A stretch of DNA of 64,000 bases, from contig NZ_WBPF01000013.1 of assembly GCF_008923725.1 (NCBI RefSeq), forward strand, positions 310,001-374,000, written 5' to 3'. This document shows, in pieces, positions 27,167 to 38,126 of this stretch (the stretch's first letter is position 1; each line of letters begins with the position of its first letter). This DNA is from Bacillus sp. CH140a_4T (GTDB lineage: Bacteria; Bacillota; Bacilli; Bacillales; Bacillaceae_G). Both the position numbers and the translations under genes were made by a program. The notes under the pieces were generated by a model. That model saw only the letters and a list, made by a program, of their open reading frames with translations. It did not search any database and was not told the DNA's origin.

Positions 27167-28208
27167 CAAATAATGATGCAATTTCCAATTTATAATCCCC
27201 GCGTATAATCCCTTTTTCAGTAATAATACCTGTAATTAATTCATTCGGTGTTACGTCAAATGCAGGATTATAAACAGTAGTTCCAATTGGCGCCACTTGT
27301 TTTCCAAAAATTTTCGTAACTTCTGTTTCATCTCTTTCTTCAATAACAATTTCTGCACCTGTTTGTTTCGTAATATCAAACGTAGATAACGGAGCTGCAA
27401 CATAGAACGGGATATCGAAATACTTTGCTAATATAGCTAAATTCATTGTTCCGATTTTATTTGCAGTATCTCCATTTGCGACAATTCGGTCCGCTCCTAC
27501 AATAATCGCGTTTATTTCTTTCGTTTGAATAGCATGAGCTGCCGTATTATCTGTAATAAGTGTTACATTAATATTTGCCTGTTTTAATTCCCAGGTCGTT
27601 AAACGCCCGCCTTGTAAAACCGGTCTCGTTTCACACGCATACGCATGTAAACGTACACCTTTTTCTTTCCCCATATAAAACGGTGCTAATGCAGTACCAT
27701 ATCTAGCAGTTGCAATACTTCCAGCGTTACAAATTGTTAAAATATTATCACCGTCTTTAAAACATGATAATGCATGTTCTCCAATACTTCGGCATACCGT
27801 TTCATCTTCTTGTTGAATGCGAAGCGCTTCTTCTTCTAATATTTTGTGTGCTTCTTTTATTGTAGTGATTTCTCGAATCGATTCTCTCATACGATCAATT
27901 GCCCAAAATAAATTAACTGCTGTCGGGCGTGACGTTCCTAAATAATTGCAATCTCTATTAAATTTCTTTTGAAATTCTTCAATATGTGCTGTGTTATATT
28001 TTTTTGATGCAAGCGCCAAACCAAATGCAGCTACAATTCCAATTGCAGGTGCTCCTCGTACTTCTAGCATGACAATACTTTTCCATACCTCTTCAATCGT
28101 CGTTAACGTTTTGTATTCTGTGCTATGCGGCAACTTTGTTTGATTTAATACTGCAATGGCATCACCTTTCCAACTGACAGACCTCGGGACAGTAACAATT
28201 GTACTCAT
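27144..28208 (-). CDS. mtnA: Methylthioribose-1-phosphate isomerase
   Basis: A 354-residue eIF2B-alpha-like isomerase that converts 5-methylthioribose-1-phosphate to methylthioribulose-1-phosphate in methionine salvage. Family motifs are [35 protein letters not shown] (catalytic Cys), [14 protein letters not shown] and the catalytic Asp of [19 protein letters not shown]. The start overlaps the mtnK stop by four bases (ATGA), so translation is coupled. Controlled by the S-box upstream of mtnK. Confidence 0.95.
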   Translation of the reverse strand: MSTIVTVPRSVSWKGDAIAVLNQTKLPHSTEYKTLTTIEEVWKSIVMLEVRGAPAIGIVAAFGLALASKKYNTAHIEEFQKKFNRDCNYLGTSRPTAVNLFWAIDRMRESIREITTIKEAHKILEEEALRIQQEDETVCRSIGEHALSCFKDGDNILTICNAGSIATARYGTALAPFYMGKEKGVRLHAYACETRPVLQGGRLTTWELKQANINVTLITDNTAAHAIQTKEINAIIVGADRIVANGDTANKIGTMNLAILAKYFDIPFYVAAPLSTFDITKQTGAEIVIEERDETEVTKIFGKQVAPIGTTVYNPAFDVTPNELITGIITEKGIIRGDYKLEIASLFERQANIK

Positions 28209-29386
28209 GCTTTTACCCCTCCAGAAACTGTCTGTTGAAATAACGTTCGGAACAGTTGAATATCAGCGCTCTTAGATTCATATTTTATTAGTTCTTTACC
28301 TAAGGATAGCGCTTGTTTCTTAGCTTGAATTCTCGTTTCTTTATTTGCTATTTCATCTAAATCAGCTACATTCGCTAAGCCAATTGTTCTTCGGATAAGC
28401 TCACATCCGACGAATCCAACGGCATCCGTAAAAATATTTTGCAAAATAATTGGCAACCATTGTTTCTCTTTCGTATATGCTTCTACACCTTCTCCAATCC
28501 ATAACTTCGTAAAAGCTTCTACAAAATAACTCCACGTCTTCTCAATATGGAAAAATAGCACACTTCTCTGTTCTTCTTCCCTAGATAGAGCATTTAATAA
28601 TAGATTTGCAATAAATTGACCCAGGTCAAATCCAAATGGGCCATATGTTGCAAATTCCGGATCAATCACTTTCGTTTCAGAAGGCGATGAAAAAATACTA
28701 CCAGTATGTAAATCACCGTGAATAAGCGCTTCTTTTCTCGTTAAAAATTTATATTTATATTGTGCGACTTTTAACTTTAAATTTTTGTCACTCCACAATT
28801 CATCAACCGCTAGTTGTAACTCTGGCTCATAATCATTCGTATCGTAATGACCAAATGGATCTGTAAACACTAAATCTTCTGTAATCTTACAAAGGTCTGG
28901 GTTTACAAATGCACCTTCTAGTACCCTTTTCTCTTCTGATTCTAACCCGAAATCTGAAGTATAAAACAAAACATGCGCTAGAAAACGACCAATATGTTGG
29001 GATAAAAGTGGGTACTCCTCTCCATCTATTAATCCTTTTCTTGTAATTGTTAGCCTTGATAAGTCCTCGATGACTGTTACTGCTAACTCTTCATCATGAC
29101 TGTACACTAACGGCACATATTCCGGTACATACTTCGCAAAAATTTGTAATGCTTTACTTTCAATCGTCGCTCTTTTTATAGACAATGGCCAGCTCTCACC
29201 AACTACTTTCGCATACGGCAGTGCTTGTTTTATTATAATAGACTTCTCTCCATCATCTAATTTGAATACGTAATTTAAATTTCCATCTCCAATTTCATGA
29301 CAAACTACATTTGCTTTCTTTTCAAAATAACCATGTTCTTTCGCATATTGTATAGCTGTCGTTTCAGTTAATGAATAATATCCCAT
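28205..29386 (-). CDS. mtnK: Methylthioribose kinase
   Basis: A 393-residue kinase of the aminoglycoside-phosphotransferase fold that phosphorylates 5-methylthioribose with ATP. It shows [13 protein letters not shown] (ATP loop), [12 protein letters not shown] (catalytic Asp) and [19 protein letters not shown] (metal Asp). It is first in mtnK-mtnA behind a SAM riboswitch. The start has an AAGGGGGAG site. Confidence 0.95.
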   Translation of the reverse strand: MGYYSLTETTAIQYAKEHGYFEKKANVVCHEIGDGNLNYVFKLDDGEKSIIIKQALPYAKVVGESWPLSIKRATIESKALQIFAKYVPEYVPLVYSHDEELAVTVIEDLSRLTITRKGLIDGEEYPLLSQHIGRFLAHVLFYTSDFGLESEEKRVLEGAFVNPDLCKITEDLVFTDPFGHYDTNDYEPELQLAVDELWSDKNLKLKVAQYKYKFLTRKEALIHGDLHTGSIFSSPSETKVIDPEFATYGPFGFDLGQFIANLLLNALSREEEQRSVLFFHIEKTWSYFVEAFTKLWIGEGVEAYTKEKQWLPIILQNIFTDAVGFVGCELIRRTIGLANVADLDEIANKETRIQAKKQALSLGKELIKYESKSADIQLFRTLFQQTVSGGVKA

Positions 29387-29428
29387 CGTCTTCTCCCCCT
29401 TTTAAATTCAGAGGTTTTTCTAACACAG

Positions 29429-29619
29429 AAAAACCTCTTTCCACTAAGAAAGAGGTTTGAAGTTTACCTTCTCCCCTCTTATCTGCCAGAAAGTTTTACT
29501 TTCTGCTGGAATTAGCACCGTGCCTTTTGGCGTCTCATAAACGCCCCATTTCACAATGGTATTACGGTCGGTTGCTGGGCTTCATCGGGCCAAATCCCTC
29601 CACCTGCTCTTGATAAGAG
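29429..29619 (-). ncRNA. SAM-I (S-box) riboswitch controlling mtnKA
   Basis: On the minus strand the leader begins CTCTTATCAAGAGCAGGTGG, contains GCCCGATGAAGCCCAGCAACC, GGCACGGTGCTAATTCC and closes with CAGATAAGAG, the conserved P1-P4 elements of the SAM-I aptamer (about 29476-29619). The terminator AAACCTCTTTC/GAAAGAGGTTT at 29429-29459 follows. SAM binding favours termination; low SAM allows mtnKA expression. Confidence 0.95.
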
Positions 29620-29657
29620 TTGTATAATTTTTTAGAATTTTTAACTTTATGTTGAAG

Positions 29658-29687
29658 ACTATACCAAGAATAAAAATCGCTTGTCAA
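29658..29687 (-). promoter_or_regulatory. Sigma-A promoter of the mtnKA S-box transcript
   Basis: TTGACA (29682-29687) and TATAGT (29658-29663) with an 18-base spacer on the minus strand, ending about 40 bases before the aptamer. Confidence 0.85.
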
Positions 29688-29691
29688 CATT

Positions 29692-30471
29692 TTATTTGTA
29701 TAATTCTGGACGACGATCTGCAAAAACTGGAATTCCTTTGCGTACTTCTTTAATTTTCTCAAAAGTAAGCTCTCCAAATAAAATGGATTCTTCTTTATTC
29801 GCTTCTACAATAACTTCGCCCCAAGGATCGACAATTAAAGAATGACCGGCAAACTCATTATTCGGATCCTTTCCTGCCCTATTACATGCAACAACATAAC
29901 ATTGATTTTCAACTGCTCTTGCTTGCAATAGCAAACGCCAATGTGCTAACCGAACTAATGGCCATTCTGCTACAACAAATAAAACTTTTGCACCTTTAGC
30001 GGTATGGACGCGCATCCACTCCGGAAAACGAATGTCATAACAAATTGTGCCGGCGCACTCTACATTATCTAGCTTAAATTCACCTGTACTATTTCCAGCG
30101 ATTAAATATTTATGTTCATCCATAAGCTGAAATAAGTGCACTTTACTATATTCATTAATTAGTTCTCCTTTATTAGTTACAACATACATTGTATTTGTAA
30201 CACCTTGCTCTGTTTGCTTCGCTATAGACCCACCGACAATATGTACACCATATTGCTTCGACCATTCTTTCAGCTTTTCTTTCGTTTGCAATCCATCCCT
30301 ATCTGCAATTTCAGTAAGCCTCGTTAAATCATATCCCGTTGTCCATAGTTCTGGTAAGACAATAACATCTGGTCTTTCCTTCATCGCTTCGCTTATTTTA
30401 TTTTTAGCATTCTCAATATTTTTTTCTACATCTCCAAAGACAATATCCATTTGAATACATGCGACTTTCAT
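29692..30471 (-). CDS. mtnU: Nitrilase-family omega-amidase of the methionine salvage cluster
   Basis: A 259-residue carbon-nitrogen hydrolase with the Glu-Lys-Cys triad: Glu41 (LPELWTTGYD), Lys110 (EYSKVHLF) and Cys144 (GTICYDIRFPE). It corresponds to B. subtilis YkrU/MtnU, thought to hydrolyse 2-oxoglutaramate left by the glutamine-dependent MtnE aminotransferase. It is divergent from mtnE and lies just upstream of the mtnKA promoter. Confidence 0.85.
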   Translation of the reverse strand: MKVACIQMDIVFGDVEKNIENAKNKISEAMKERPDVIVLPELWTTGYDLTRLTEIADRDGLQTKEKLKEWSKQYGVHIVGGSIAKQTEQGVTNTMYVVTNKGELINEYSKVHLFQLMDEHKYLIAGNSTGEFKLDNVECAGTICYDIRFPEWMRVHTAKGAKVLFVVAEWPLVRLAHWRLLLQARAVENQCYVVACNRAGKDPNNEFAGHSLIVDPWGEVIVEANKEESILFGELTFEKIKEVRKGIPVFADRRPELYK

Positions 30472-30570
30472 TTTGTCAGCCCCATTCTTAATTTTTTTCT
30501 TTACAAAATACTGGAAAGATTATATCATTTGTCACTAGAATTGTAACAACTTTCAAAAGAGGTGGAAAGT

Positions 30571-31749
30571 ATGAAATTATTTCAACCTTCTGAGATAGTA
30601 ACATCATTGCCTACACAATTTTTCGCTTCACTTGTTGCAAAAGTTAACAAAGTCGTTGCAGCTGGTCACGATGTTATTAATCTAGGTCAAGGTAATCCAG
30701 ATCAACCAACACCGCAGCATATCGTAAAAGCTTTACAAGATGCTGCAGAAAAGACCATTCATCATAAATATCCGCCATTTCGCGGACATGAAAGTTTAAA
30801 AGAAGCCGTTGCAACATTCTATCAACGTGAATATGATGTAGTAGTAAATCCCAAAACAGAAGTTGCTATTTTGTTTGGTGGAAAAGCTGGATTAGTAGAA
30901 TTACCACTTTGTTTTACAAACCCTGGTGATACGATTCTCGTTCCAGATCCAGGCTATCCAGATTATTTATCAGGAGTTGCTTTAGCAAAAGCACAATTTG
31001 AAACAATGCCGCTACTTGCAGAAAATAATTTTTTACCAGATTATACGAAAATTGATGACTCTATTGCCGATCGTGCAAAGTTGATGTTTTTAAACTATCC
31101 AAATAATCCTACTGGTGCTACTGCATCAAAAGATTTCTTTGATGAAACCATTCATTTTGCTAATGAACATAATATATTAGTCGTTCATGATTTTGCTTAC
31201 GGTGCTATTGGATTTGATGGTCAAAAACCTGTTAGTTTCTTGCAAGCAGACGGTGCTAAAGATACAGGTATTGAAATTTACACTCTATCGAAAACTTTCA
31301 ATATGGCTGGATGGCGCATCGCTTTTGCTGTGGGAAATGAAAGTGTGATTGAAACAATTAACTTATTACAAGATCATATGTATGTTAGTATTTTTGGTGC
31401 AGTTCAAGATGCTGCCCGCGAAGCACTATTAAGTTCACAGTCTTGCGTAATAGACCTTGTAAATAGTTACGAATCTCGCAGAAATGCTCTTGTTTCAGCT
31501 TGTCACTCAATTGGTTGGAATGTAGACATTCCAACAGGCTCATTCTTTGCATGGCTTCCTGTTCCGAAAGGATATACATCTGAGCAATTTTCTAATATTT
31601 TACTAGAAAAAGCACACGTTGCAGTTGCTCCTGGTGTTGGATTTGGTGAACATGGCGAAGGATATGTCCGTGTTGGTCTCTTACATACAGAAGATAGATT
31701 ACGAGAAGCCATTAATCGAATTGATAAATTAAATTTTTTCAAAAAGTAA
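30571..31749 (+). CDS. mtnE: Methionine aminotransferase of methionine salvage
   Basis: A 392-residue PLP aminotransferase converting 2-oxo-4-methylthiobutyrate to methionine, usually with glutamine as donor. Visible are NPNNP-type substrate binding (NYPNNPTGA), the Asp of VVHDFAYGA, Lys241 in YTLSKTFNMAGWR and the C-terminal Arg region (GYVRVGLL). The ATG at 30571 follows AAGAGGTGG; the GTG at 30562 lies inside that site. Neighbouring mtn genes fix the role (YkrV/MtnV in B. subtilis). Confidence 0.88.
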   Translation: MKLFQPSEIVTSLPTQFFASLVAKVNKVVAAGHDVINLGQGNPDQPTPQHIVKALQDAAEKTIHHKYPPFRGHESLKEAVATFYQREYDVVVNPKTEVAILFGGKAGLVELPLCFTNPGDTILVPDPGYPDYLSGVALAKAQFETMPLLAENNFLPDYTKIDDSIADRAKLMFLNYPNNPTGATASKDFFDETIHFANEHNILVVHDFAYGAIGFDGQKPVSFLQADGAKDTGIEIYTLSKTFNMAGWRIAFAVGNESVIETINLLQDHMYVSIFGAVQDAAREALLSSQSCVIDLVNSYESRRNALVSACHSIGWNVDIPTGSFFAWLPVPKGYTSEQFSNILLEKAHVAVAPGVGFGEHGEGYVRVGLLHTEDRLREAINRIDKLNFFKK

Positions 31750-31812
31750 TTGACAACATGAAAAATATCTGACAAAATTCAGTTATCTTAAAAATTTAAA
31801 CATTTCTAAATA

Positions 31813-31962
31813 CTTCTTATCAAGAGCAGGTGGAGGGACGAGCCCGACGAAACCCGGCAACCGATCTACAATTGTAGACACGGTGCTAATTCTCGCAGCA
31901 TTACGCTGACAGATAAGGAGCTGGTTGTAAAAAAACCTCTCCTTAGCTGAGAGGTTTTTTTA
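31813..31962 (+). ncRNA. SAM-I (S-box) riboswitch controlling mtnWXBD
   Basis: TTCTTATCAAGAGCAGGTGG, GCCCGACGAAACCCGGCAACC, CACGGTGCTAATTC and CAGATAAGGAG give the S-box core on the plus strand. The terminator AAAAAACCTCT...AGAGGTTTTTT is at 31930-31960; its 5' side (CTCCTTAG) can pair with the aptamer 3' end (ATAAGGAG), a ready antiterminator switch. Confidence 0.95.
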
Positions 31963-31983
31963 TTTAACTAGGAGGTTATAACA

Positions 31984-33228
31984 ATGAGCGGAATTATAGC
32001 GACATATTTAATCCATGATGATTCACATAACTTAGAAAAAAAAGCTGAGCAAATTGCACTCGGTTTAACAATTGGCTCTTGGACTCATTTGCCACACTTA
32101 TTGCAAGAACAATTAAAACAGCATAAAGGCAACGTCATTCATGTTGAGGAATTAGCTGAACAAGAACATACCAATTCGTATTTACGTAAAAAAGTTAAAC
32201 GTGGGATTATTAAAATCGAATATCCGTTATTAAACTTCAGTCCAGACTTACCAGCAATTTTAACAACTACATTCGGAAAGCTATCACTTGATGGCGAAGT
32301 GAAATTAATCGACTTAACTTTTTCAGACGAGTTAAAAGAGTATTTTCCTGGTCCAAAGTTCGGGATAGATGGTATTCGAAACCTTTTACAAGTGCATGAG
32401 CGTCCCCTTTTAATGAGCATTTTCAAAGGAATGATTGGACGAAATATTGGATATTTAAAAACGCAATTACGCGATCAAGCGATTGGTGGTGTAGATATAG
32501 TAAAAGATGATGAAATATTATTTGAGAATGCATTAACACCGCTTACGAAACGCATTGTATCTGGAAAAGAAGTTTTAGAATCCGTATATGAAACATACGG
32601 ACATAAAACGTTATATGCCGTAAATTTAACAGGACGGACTTTTGATTTAAAAGAAAATGCGAAACGTGCAGTACAAGCTGGGGCAGATATTCTATTATTT
32701 AACGTATTTGCTTACGGACTAGATGTACTACAATCACTTGCAGAAGATGATGAAATCCCAGTTCCTATTATGGCACACCCTGCTGTAAGTGGTGCTTACT
32801 CAGCATCCAAGTTATATGGAGTTTCCTCTCCATTATTACTCGGAAAGCTACTACGTTATGCTGGCGCGGACTTTTCATTATTCCCATCTCCATACGGAAG
32901 TGTTGCACTAGAAAAAGAGGAGGCTCTTGCTATCTCAAAATATTTAACTGAAGACGATGCATTTTTCAAGAAGAGTTTTTCTGTTCCGTCTGCTGGTATT
33001 CACCCTGGTTTCGTTCCCTTTATTGTACGAGATTTTGGTAAAGATGTTGTTATTAATGCTGGCGGCGGGATACACGGACATCCGAACGGGGCGCAGGGCG
33101 GCGGTAAAGCTTTCCGTACTGCAATTGATGCTACGTTGCAAAATAAACCTCTCCATGAAGTAGATGACATAAATTTACATAGCGCACTACAAATATGGGG
33201 AAATCCCTCTCATGAGGTGAAATTATGA
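31984..33228 (+). CDS. mtnW: 2,3-diketo-5-methylthiopentyl-1-phosphate enolase (RuBisCO-like protein)
   Basis: A 414-residue RuBisCO-like enolase of methionine salvage. The fold is shown by [17 protein letters not shown], a phosphate-binding [21 protein letters not shown] and [19 protein letters not shown]; the usual carbamylated-Lys region is replaced by the RLP form ([14 protein letters not shown]). It starts after TAGGAGG downstream of the S-box terminator and its stop overlaps mtnX by four bases. Confidence 0.95.
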   Translation: MSGIIATYLIHDDSHNLEKKAEQIALGLTIGSWTHLPHLLQEQLKQHKGNVIHVEELAEQEHTNSYLRKKVKRGIIKIEYPLLNFSPDLPAILTTTFGKLSLDGEVKLIDLTFSDELKEYFPGPKFGIDGIRNLLQVHERPLLMSIFKGMIGRNIGYLKTQLRDQAIGGVDIVKDDEILFENALTPLTKRIVSGKEVLESVYETYGHKTLYAVNLTGRTFDLKENAKRAVQAGADILLFNVFAYGLDVLQSLAEDDEIPVPIMAHPAVSGAYSASKLYGVSSPLLLGKLLRYAGADFSLFPSPYGSVALEKEEALAISKYLTEDDAFFKKSFSVPSAGIHPGFVPFIVRDFGKDVVINAGGGIHGHPNGAQGGGKAFRTAIDATLQNKPLHEVDDINLHSALQIWGNPSHEVKL

Positions 33229-33884
33229 GTATTCAAGTATTTTGTGATTTCGATGGCACGATTACAAATAATGATAACATTATGTCCATTATGGAAAAAT
33301 TCGCACCACCAGAAGCTGAAGAAGTAAAGAATAGAATATTATCACAAGAGCTATCTATTCAAGAAGGTGTTTCTCAATTATTTCAATTAATACCTACTAA
33401 TCTACATGATGATATGATTCAATTTTTAATAGAGACTGCTGAAATCCGTAGTGGTTTTCATGAATTTATACAATTTGTAAATGAAAATAATATTTCATTT
33501 TACGTTATATCAGGTGGAATGGACTTCTTCGTCTATCCACTCTTACAAGGACTCATTCCAAAAGAGCAAATTTACTGTAATGAAACAGATTTTTCAAGTG
33601 AATACATTACCGTTAAGTGGCCTCATCCTTGTGATCATCATTGTCAAAATCATTGCGGATTATGCAAATCATCACTAATCCGTAAATTAAGTGATACGAA
33701 TGACTTCCATATTGTGATTGGAGATTCCATTACTGATTTACAAGCTGCGAAACAAGCGGATAAAGTATTTGCACGCGACTACCTTATTACAAAGTGTGAA
33801 GAGAATCATATTGCTTATACACCCTTTGAGACATTTCACGATGTTCAAGCTGCATTAAAACATTTGTTGGAGGTAAAATTATGA
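33225..33884 (+). CDS. mtnX: 2-hydroxy-3-keto-5-methylthiopentenyl-1-phosphate phosphatase
   Basis: A 219-residue HAD phosphatase. Motif I is FCDFDGTIT (catalytic Asp), motif [11 protein letters not shown] and motif [14 protein letters not shown] Cys/His cluster ([15 protein letters not shown]) is typical of MtnX. It acts directly after MtnW. It overlaps both neighbours by four bases, showing tight translational coupling. Confidence 0.93.
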   Translation: MSIQVFCDFDGTITNNDNIMSIMEKFAPPEAEEVKNRILSQELSIQEGVSQLFQLIPTNLHDDMIQFLIETAEIRSGFHEFIQFVNENNISFYVISGGMDFFVYPLLQGLIPKEQIYCNETDFSSEYITVKWPHPCDHHCQNHCGLCKSSLIRKLSDTNDFHIVIGDSITDLQAAKQADKVFARDYLITKCEENHIAYTPFETFHDVQAALKHLLEVKL

Positions 33885-34519
33885 AACAACTTTTTCGTCA
33901 ATGGTATGACTTAAGCGAGATAAAAAAAGAATTAACAATACGAAATTGGTTTCCTGCAACGAGTGGTAATATTTCTATAAAGGTTAGTCATGAGCCACTT
34001 ACTTTTCTTATTACAGCAAGTGGTAAAGATAAAACAAAAACTACTCCAGATGACTTTCTATTAGTAGATCATCTAGGTGTTCCCGTATTAGAGAGTGAAT
34101 TACGCCCTTCAGCAGAAACAATATTACATACACATATTTATAACAATACGAATGCCGGGTGCGTACTTCACGTTCATACAACTGATAACAATGTCATCAC
34201 AAATTTATATAGTGATGCAGTCACCCTTCAAAATCAAGAAATTATTAAAGCTCTCGATATTTGGGAAGAAGGTGCAACAATTCACATTCCTATTATCGAA
34301 AACCACGGCCATATCCCAACGCTTGGTGAAAACTTCCGAAAGCATATACAAGGCGATTCGGGAGCAGTATTAATCCGTAATCACGGTATTACCGTATGGG
34401 GCCGAGATAGCTTTGATGCAAAGAAAAGATTAGAAGCTTATGAGTTTTTATTCCAATTTCATATAAAACTATTATCAATTCAAGGAGGCGTTTCTAATGG
34501 CGCAAATTCGTATTCATGA
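33881..34519 (+). CDS. mtnB: Methylthioribulose-1-phosphate dehydratase
   Basis: A 212-residue class II aldolase-fold enzyme. Zinc ligands are in LHVHTTDNN (HxH) and near ENHGH and [10 protein letters not shown]; the N-terminal TSGNISIK segment fits the phosphate site. It dehydrates the MtnA product. Its 3' end overlaps mtnD by 23 bases. Confidence 0.93.
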   Translation: MKQLFRQWYDLSEIKKELTIRNWFPATSGNISIKVSHEPLTFLITASGKDKTKTTPDDFLLVDHLGVPVLESELRPSAETILHTHIYNNTNAGCVLHVHTTDNNVITNLYSDAVTLQNQEIIKALDIWEEGATIHIPIIENHGHIPTLGENFRKHIQGDSGAVLIRNHGITVWGRDSFDAKKRLEAYEFLFQFHIKLLSIQGGVSNGANSYS

Positions 34520-35009
34520 AGTAAATACTCGCATTGAAAATGAGGTGGAAGTATCTAAATTTCTACAAGAGGAAGGCGTTTTATATGAGAAATGGAACAT
34601 CTCTAAGCTTCCTACTCATTTAAATGAAAATTATTCGTTAACAGATGAAAACAAGACTGAAATATTAGCTGTGTTTTCAAAAGAAATCGCTGATGTTTCA
34701 GCGCGCCGAGGTTATAAAGCACATGATGTCATTTCACTTTCTGATAGCATACCTAACCTCGAGGAATTGTTAATTAATTTCCAAAAAGAACACCATCATA
34801 CTGATGATGAAGTTCGCTTTATTGTTAGTGGGCATGGCATCTTTGCCATTGAAGGAAAAGATGGAAAATTCTTTGACGTTGAACTTGAGCCAGGCGATCT
34901 TATATCTGTACCTGAAAATGCAAGACATTATTTTACCTTACAAGATGATCGTCAAGTTGTAGCTATTCGTATTTTTGTTACAACTGAAGGCTGGGTTCCA
35001 ATCTATTAA
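34497..35009 (+). CDS. mtnD: Acireductone dioxygenase
   Basis: A 170-residue cupin that oxidises the acireductone intermediate, giving 2-oxo-4-methylthiobutyrate with iron or methylthiopropionate with nickel. Metal ligands are [10 protein letters not shown] (His, His, Glu) and the later His of ENARHYF. AAGGAGG inside the mtnB end precedes the ATG at 34497. Last gene of the S-box operon; two hairpins follow. Confidence 0.93.
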   Translation: MAQIRIHEVNTRIENEVEVSKFLQEEGVLYEKWNISKLPTHLNENYSLTDENKTEILAVFSKEIADVSARRGYKAHDVISLSDSIPNLEELLINFQKEHHHTDDEVRFIVSGHGIFAIEGKDGKFFDVELEPGDLISVPENARHYFTLQDDRQVVAIRIFVTTEGWVPIY

Positions 35010-35017
35010 GGTAGTTA

Positions 35018-35062
35018 GTTGAATAAAAGGACTTGGATCCCCTTTTCCAACCTTTTATTCAC
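35018..35062 (+). terminator. Stem-loop after mtnD
   Basis: TTGAATAAAAGG, a long interior with a second ATCC-type pairing, and CCTTTTATTCAC. No long T run follows directly. Confidence 0.55.
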
Positions 35063-35089
35063 TCTACATATATACATCCTCCTATAGAA

Positions 35090-35130
35090 CAGGCTTATTT
35101 CAAAAATGAAATAAGCCTGATTTTTTATTT
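35090..35130 (+). terminator. Second terminator after mtnD
   Basis: CAGGCTTATTTCA, loop AAAA, TGAAATAAGCCTG and then a T-rich run; a textbook intrinsic terminator. Confidence 0.88.
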
Positions 35131-35291
35131 TTTCAAATGTATGATCCCTTCCGTTTTTCAAGTGTATTTATTAACACTTCTTGAACATTTCTTGAACTTT
35201 TTTTGAATTTTTTCTGAAAATTCTGTTTTATATATGATATACTACAATTAACTAAGAAGGAAACGAATATCGCAAACAGAGGGGGATAATC

Positions 35292-35567
35292 ATGAGTTTA
35301 CTTATCGCACTTATACTAGGGGTTACATGTGGAGCATTTCCTGTTATTTTAGGAGCTATTATGGAAGAGTTAGAAGTTGGTGTTTTAGGATTTGTTGCAT
35401 CTTGTGTAAGCGCTTTATTTTTTGGTTTATTCGGTGCTATTCCTGTTTCAATTCTGTGTGCCTTTTATATAATTCGCCATGCACGTACAAAACAATTTGG
35501 TCATAATCACATCGCTCAAGTTATTCCATTCCCAATTGAACGATGTCGCCGAGCTTCTAGCTTATAA
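35292..35567 (+). CDS. Small two-helix membrane protein
   Basis: A 91-residue protein with two long hydrophobic segments (about 2-22 and 29-62) separated by an acidic EELEVG turn, and a basic His-rich tail. An AGAGGGGG site precedes the start. A terminator formed partly by a TTTA microsatellite follows. Unrecognised family; single gene. Confidence 0.65.
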   Translation: MSLLIALILGVTCGAFPVILGAIMEELEVGVLGFVASCVSALFFGLFGAIPVSILCAFYIIRHARTKQFGHNHIAQVIPFPIERCRRASSL

Positions 35568-35590
35568 TTATAAAATTGAATATACCTTAA

Positions 35591-36010
<420 letters not shown>

Positions 36011-36015
36011 TTTAT

Positions 36016-36894
36016 TTACCCCCTTATGTATTTTTTGTATAACACTTGTGTTCCGCTATTCTCTTCCCCATCATTGATTAGCTCTTCATACAATTTCTTC
36101 GCCAAGCTTAAACCTGGTACTGGTAATTGCAATTTTTCAGCCTCATCTAAAGCAATCTTCATATCTTTCATAAAATGCTTTACATAAAACCCTGGTTCAA
36201 AATCTCCCTTTAACATTCGAGGAGCTAAATTACTCAATGACCAGCTACCTGCTGCTCCCGTTGAAATACTCTCTAATACTTTATCAGGATCTAATCCAGC
36301 CTTTTTCGCATAAGCAACAGCTTCACATACTCCAATCATATTAGAAGCAATCGCAATTTGATTGCACATTTTTGTATGTTGTCCACTTCCAGCTGGCCCT
36401 TGCAACTGAATATTTGTTCCTAGTTTTTCAAATAACGGTAAACATTTTTCATATATTTCTTTTTCCCCACCGACCATAATTGCGAGTCTTGCTTCTTTCG
36501 CACCAACGTCTCCTCCAGATACAGGCGCATCTAACGTATATATATTCTTACTTTTACCAGTTTCATTAATACGTTTTGCCAATGTTGGTGTAGATGTCGT
36601 GAAATCAATTGCTATCGTGCCTTCATTTGCATTCTCCAAAATTCCATCTATCCCAAAGTACACTTCTTCTACATCATGTGGATATCCAACCATAGTCATT
36701 ACAACATCTACTTGCTTTACTAACTCTTTCGGTGTATCACACCAATTTGCACCATCTTGCACTAAAGAGTCTGTTTTCGCTTTTGTTCTATTATATACAT
36801 ATACTTTATGACCGTCTCGCATTAAATGACGCACCATACTTTTTCCCATTACACCAATACCGATGAAACCTATTGATACATTTTTACATTCCAT
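36016..36894 (-). CDS. Beta-hydroxyacid dehydrogenase, YkwC-like
   Basis: A 292-residue 3-hydroxyisobutyrate dehydrogenase-family enzyme. The NAD(P) site is GFIGIGVMGKSMVRHLM (8-24), the substrate motif is DAPVSGGDVGAKE, and the catalytic Lys is in GSGQHTKMCNQIAIASN. Substrate is unknown (3-hydroxyisobutyrate, tartronate semialdehyde or succinic semialdehyde are family options). Middle gene of a three-gene operon; spacing of four bases to the gene upstream. Confidence 0.82.
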   Translation of the reverse strand: MECKNVSIGFIGIGVMGKSMVRHLMRDGHKVYVYNRTKAKTDSLVQDGANWCDTPKELVKQVDVVMTMVGYPHDVEEVYFGIDGILENANEGTIAIDFTTSTPTLAKRINETGKSKNIYTLDAPVSGGDVGAKEARLAIMVGGEKEIYEKCLPLFEKLGTNIQLQGPAGSGQHTKMCNQIAIASNMIGVCEAVAYAKKAGLDPDKVLESISTGAAGSWSLSNLAPRMLKGDFEPGFYVKHFMKDMKIALDEAEKLQLPVPGLSLAKKLYEELINDGEENSGTQVLYKKYIRG

Positions 36895-36898
36895 TTTC

Positions 36899-38035
36899 TC
36901 ATCCCCTTTGTTCTAATAAATCACTTACCATCTTTCGGAACTCGTTATTAAAATCATCATCCATACTATTTTTCACATTTGAAAATAAAATAACAAAAGT
37001 ACCTTTTTCTTTATTAAAATTATTGAACGTGTTCCAGCCAGATAGTACACCATGATTATGAAAATAATCTGGATATATGTAAAAACTAAATGCATATTTT
37101 CCTTCTGTTGAAGATGAAAACATCGCTTGTATACTTTGTTCAGAAAGAAGTTTCCCATTTATAATCGCTTCGTCTAACTTCTTCATATCACCAACTGTCG
37201 TATACATCTCACCGCATCCGTATAACCAGTCCATTAACAATTTTTGTGCAGGTTCAAGTACATTCTCTTTCTTAACATATCCTTTCGTAAAATGCGGATC
37301 TCCCTGAGCCATATTGCCCATACCAGATTCATGCATTTCTGCTTTAGTAAATATATTTTCTTTTATGTAATCTCCTAAAGGCTTTTTTGATATGCTTTCT
37401 ATAATATAGGCAAGCACCATATAATTATAATCTGTATATCTCCAACCTGTTCCTGGTGGAAATTCTAATTTTTGGCTTCCAATCCAATTTACTAAGTTTA
37501 TACGAGAAGCAGCATTCACTTTCCCTTTTCCGCTTTCCGGTAAACCTGATGTGTGTGTTAACAAATGATATAAAGTAATATTTTTATCTACTGGAAAAGA
37601 GGGAATATATTTATTTACATTGTCTTGAATATTTAGCTTCCCTTGTTCCTGCAGCTGTAAAATAGATGTGGCCACGACTGTTTTCGTAATAGAACCGATA
37701 CGATATTTTGTTTGAGGTGTATTCTCTATCTTATTTTGAACATCAGCATACCCATATCCTTTATTCAATATAACATGCTCTTTACCTGTTACTAAAACCG
37801 TTCCATTAAATTGCTTTCCTATCAAATATTGATCTAACTTTTGAGATATACTAGCATAATCAATTTGTTGTTCTTCTTTTTCTTCTATATTCTCTTGTAC
37901 TTCTGATTCAATAGTAGGATTTACCTTAGTTGTTAATACAGTATTTTCCTTTATACTGGGATTATAGAGAAAATAGTATACTCCAACACAAACTACAGCA
38001 GACAGCGAAGCTATCGTCATTATTTTTTTTATCAT
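36899..38035 (-). CDS. Serine beta-lactamase-fold hydrolase (penicillin-binding protein class)
   Basis: A 378-residue exported, membrane-anchored protein. An N-terminal hydrophobic segment (5-24) and a Glu-rich linker precede the beta-lactamase-fold domain. The SxxK motif is Ser115-Lys118 in IGSITKTV; the second motif reads YTD at 200-202 in place of YSN; the third is HNHGVLSGW. It resembles PbpE and D-Ala-D-Ala peptidases rather than resistance enzymes. Heads an operon with a beta-hydroxyacid dehydrogenase. Confidence 0.8.
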   Translation of the reverse strand: MIKKIMTIASLSAVVCVGVYYFLYNPSIKENTVLTTKVNPTIESEVQENIEEKEEQQIDYASISQKLDQYLIGKQFNGTVLVTGKEHVILNKGYGYADVQNKIENTPQTKYRIGSITKTVVATSILQLQEQGKLNIQDNVNKYIPSFPVDKNITLYHLLTHTSGLPESGKGKVNAASRINLVNWIGSQKLEFPPGTGWRYTDYNYMVLAYIIESISKKPLGDYIKENIFTKAEMHESGMGNMAQGDPHFTKGYVKKENVLEPAQKLLMDWLYGCGEMYTTVGDMKKLDEAIINGKLLSEQSIQAMFSSSTEGKYAFSFYIYPDYFHNHGVLSGWNTFNNFNKEKGTFVILFSNVKNSMDDDFNNEFRKMVSDLLEQRG

Positions 38036-38092
38036 ATTGCTCCTCCATAATTCCTTCGTTCAAAATCCCTCCCACATTCTATTATCGAACAA

Positions 38093-38126
38093 TAAAAAAA
38101 AATCGCAACAATTTGTTGCGAAAAAT
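38093..38126 (-). terminator. Terminator of the GGDEF gene
   Basis: TCGCAACAATTTGTTGCGA is a perfect stem followed on the minus strand by a run of T. Confidence 0.85.

Noticed and set aside
29562-29777. A 71-residue minus-strand frame over the mtnKA leader
   Set aside because: It overlaps the promoter and the S-box aptamer and has no ribosome binding site.
36899-38035. Antibiotic-resistance beta-lactamase
   Set aside because: The motif pattern (YTD, HNHG) and membrane anchor fit the peptidase/PbpE-like hydrolases, not the class A or B resistance enzymes.
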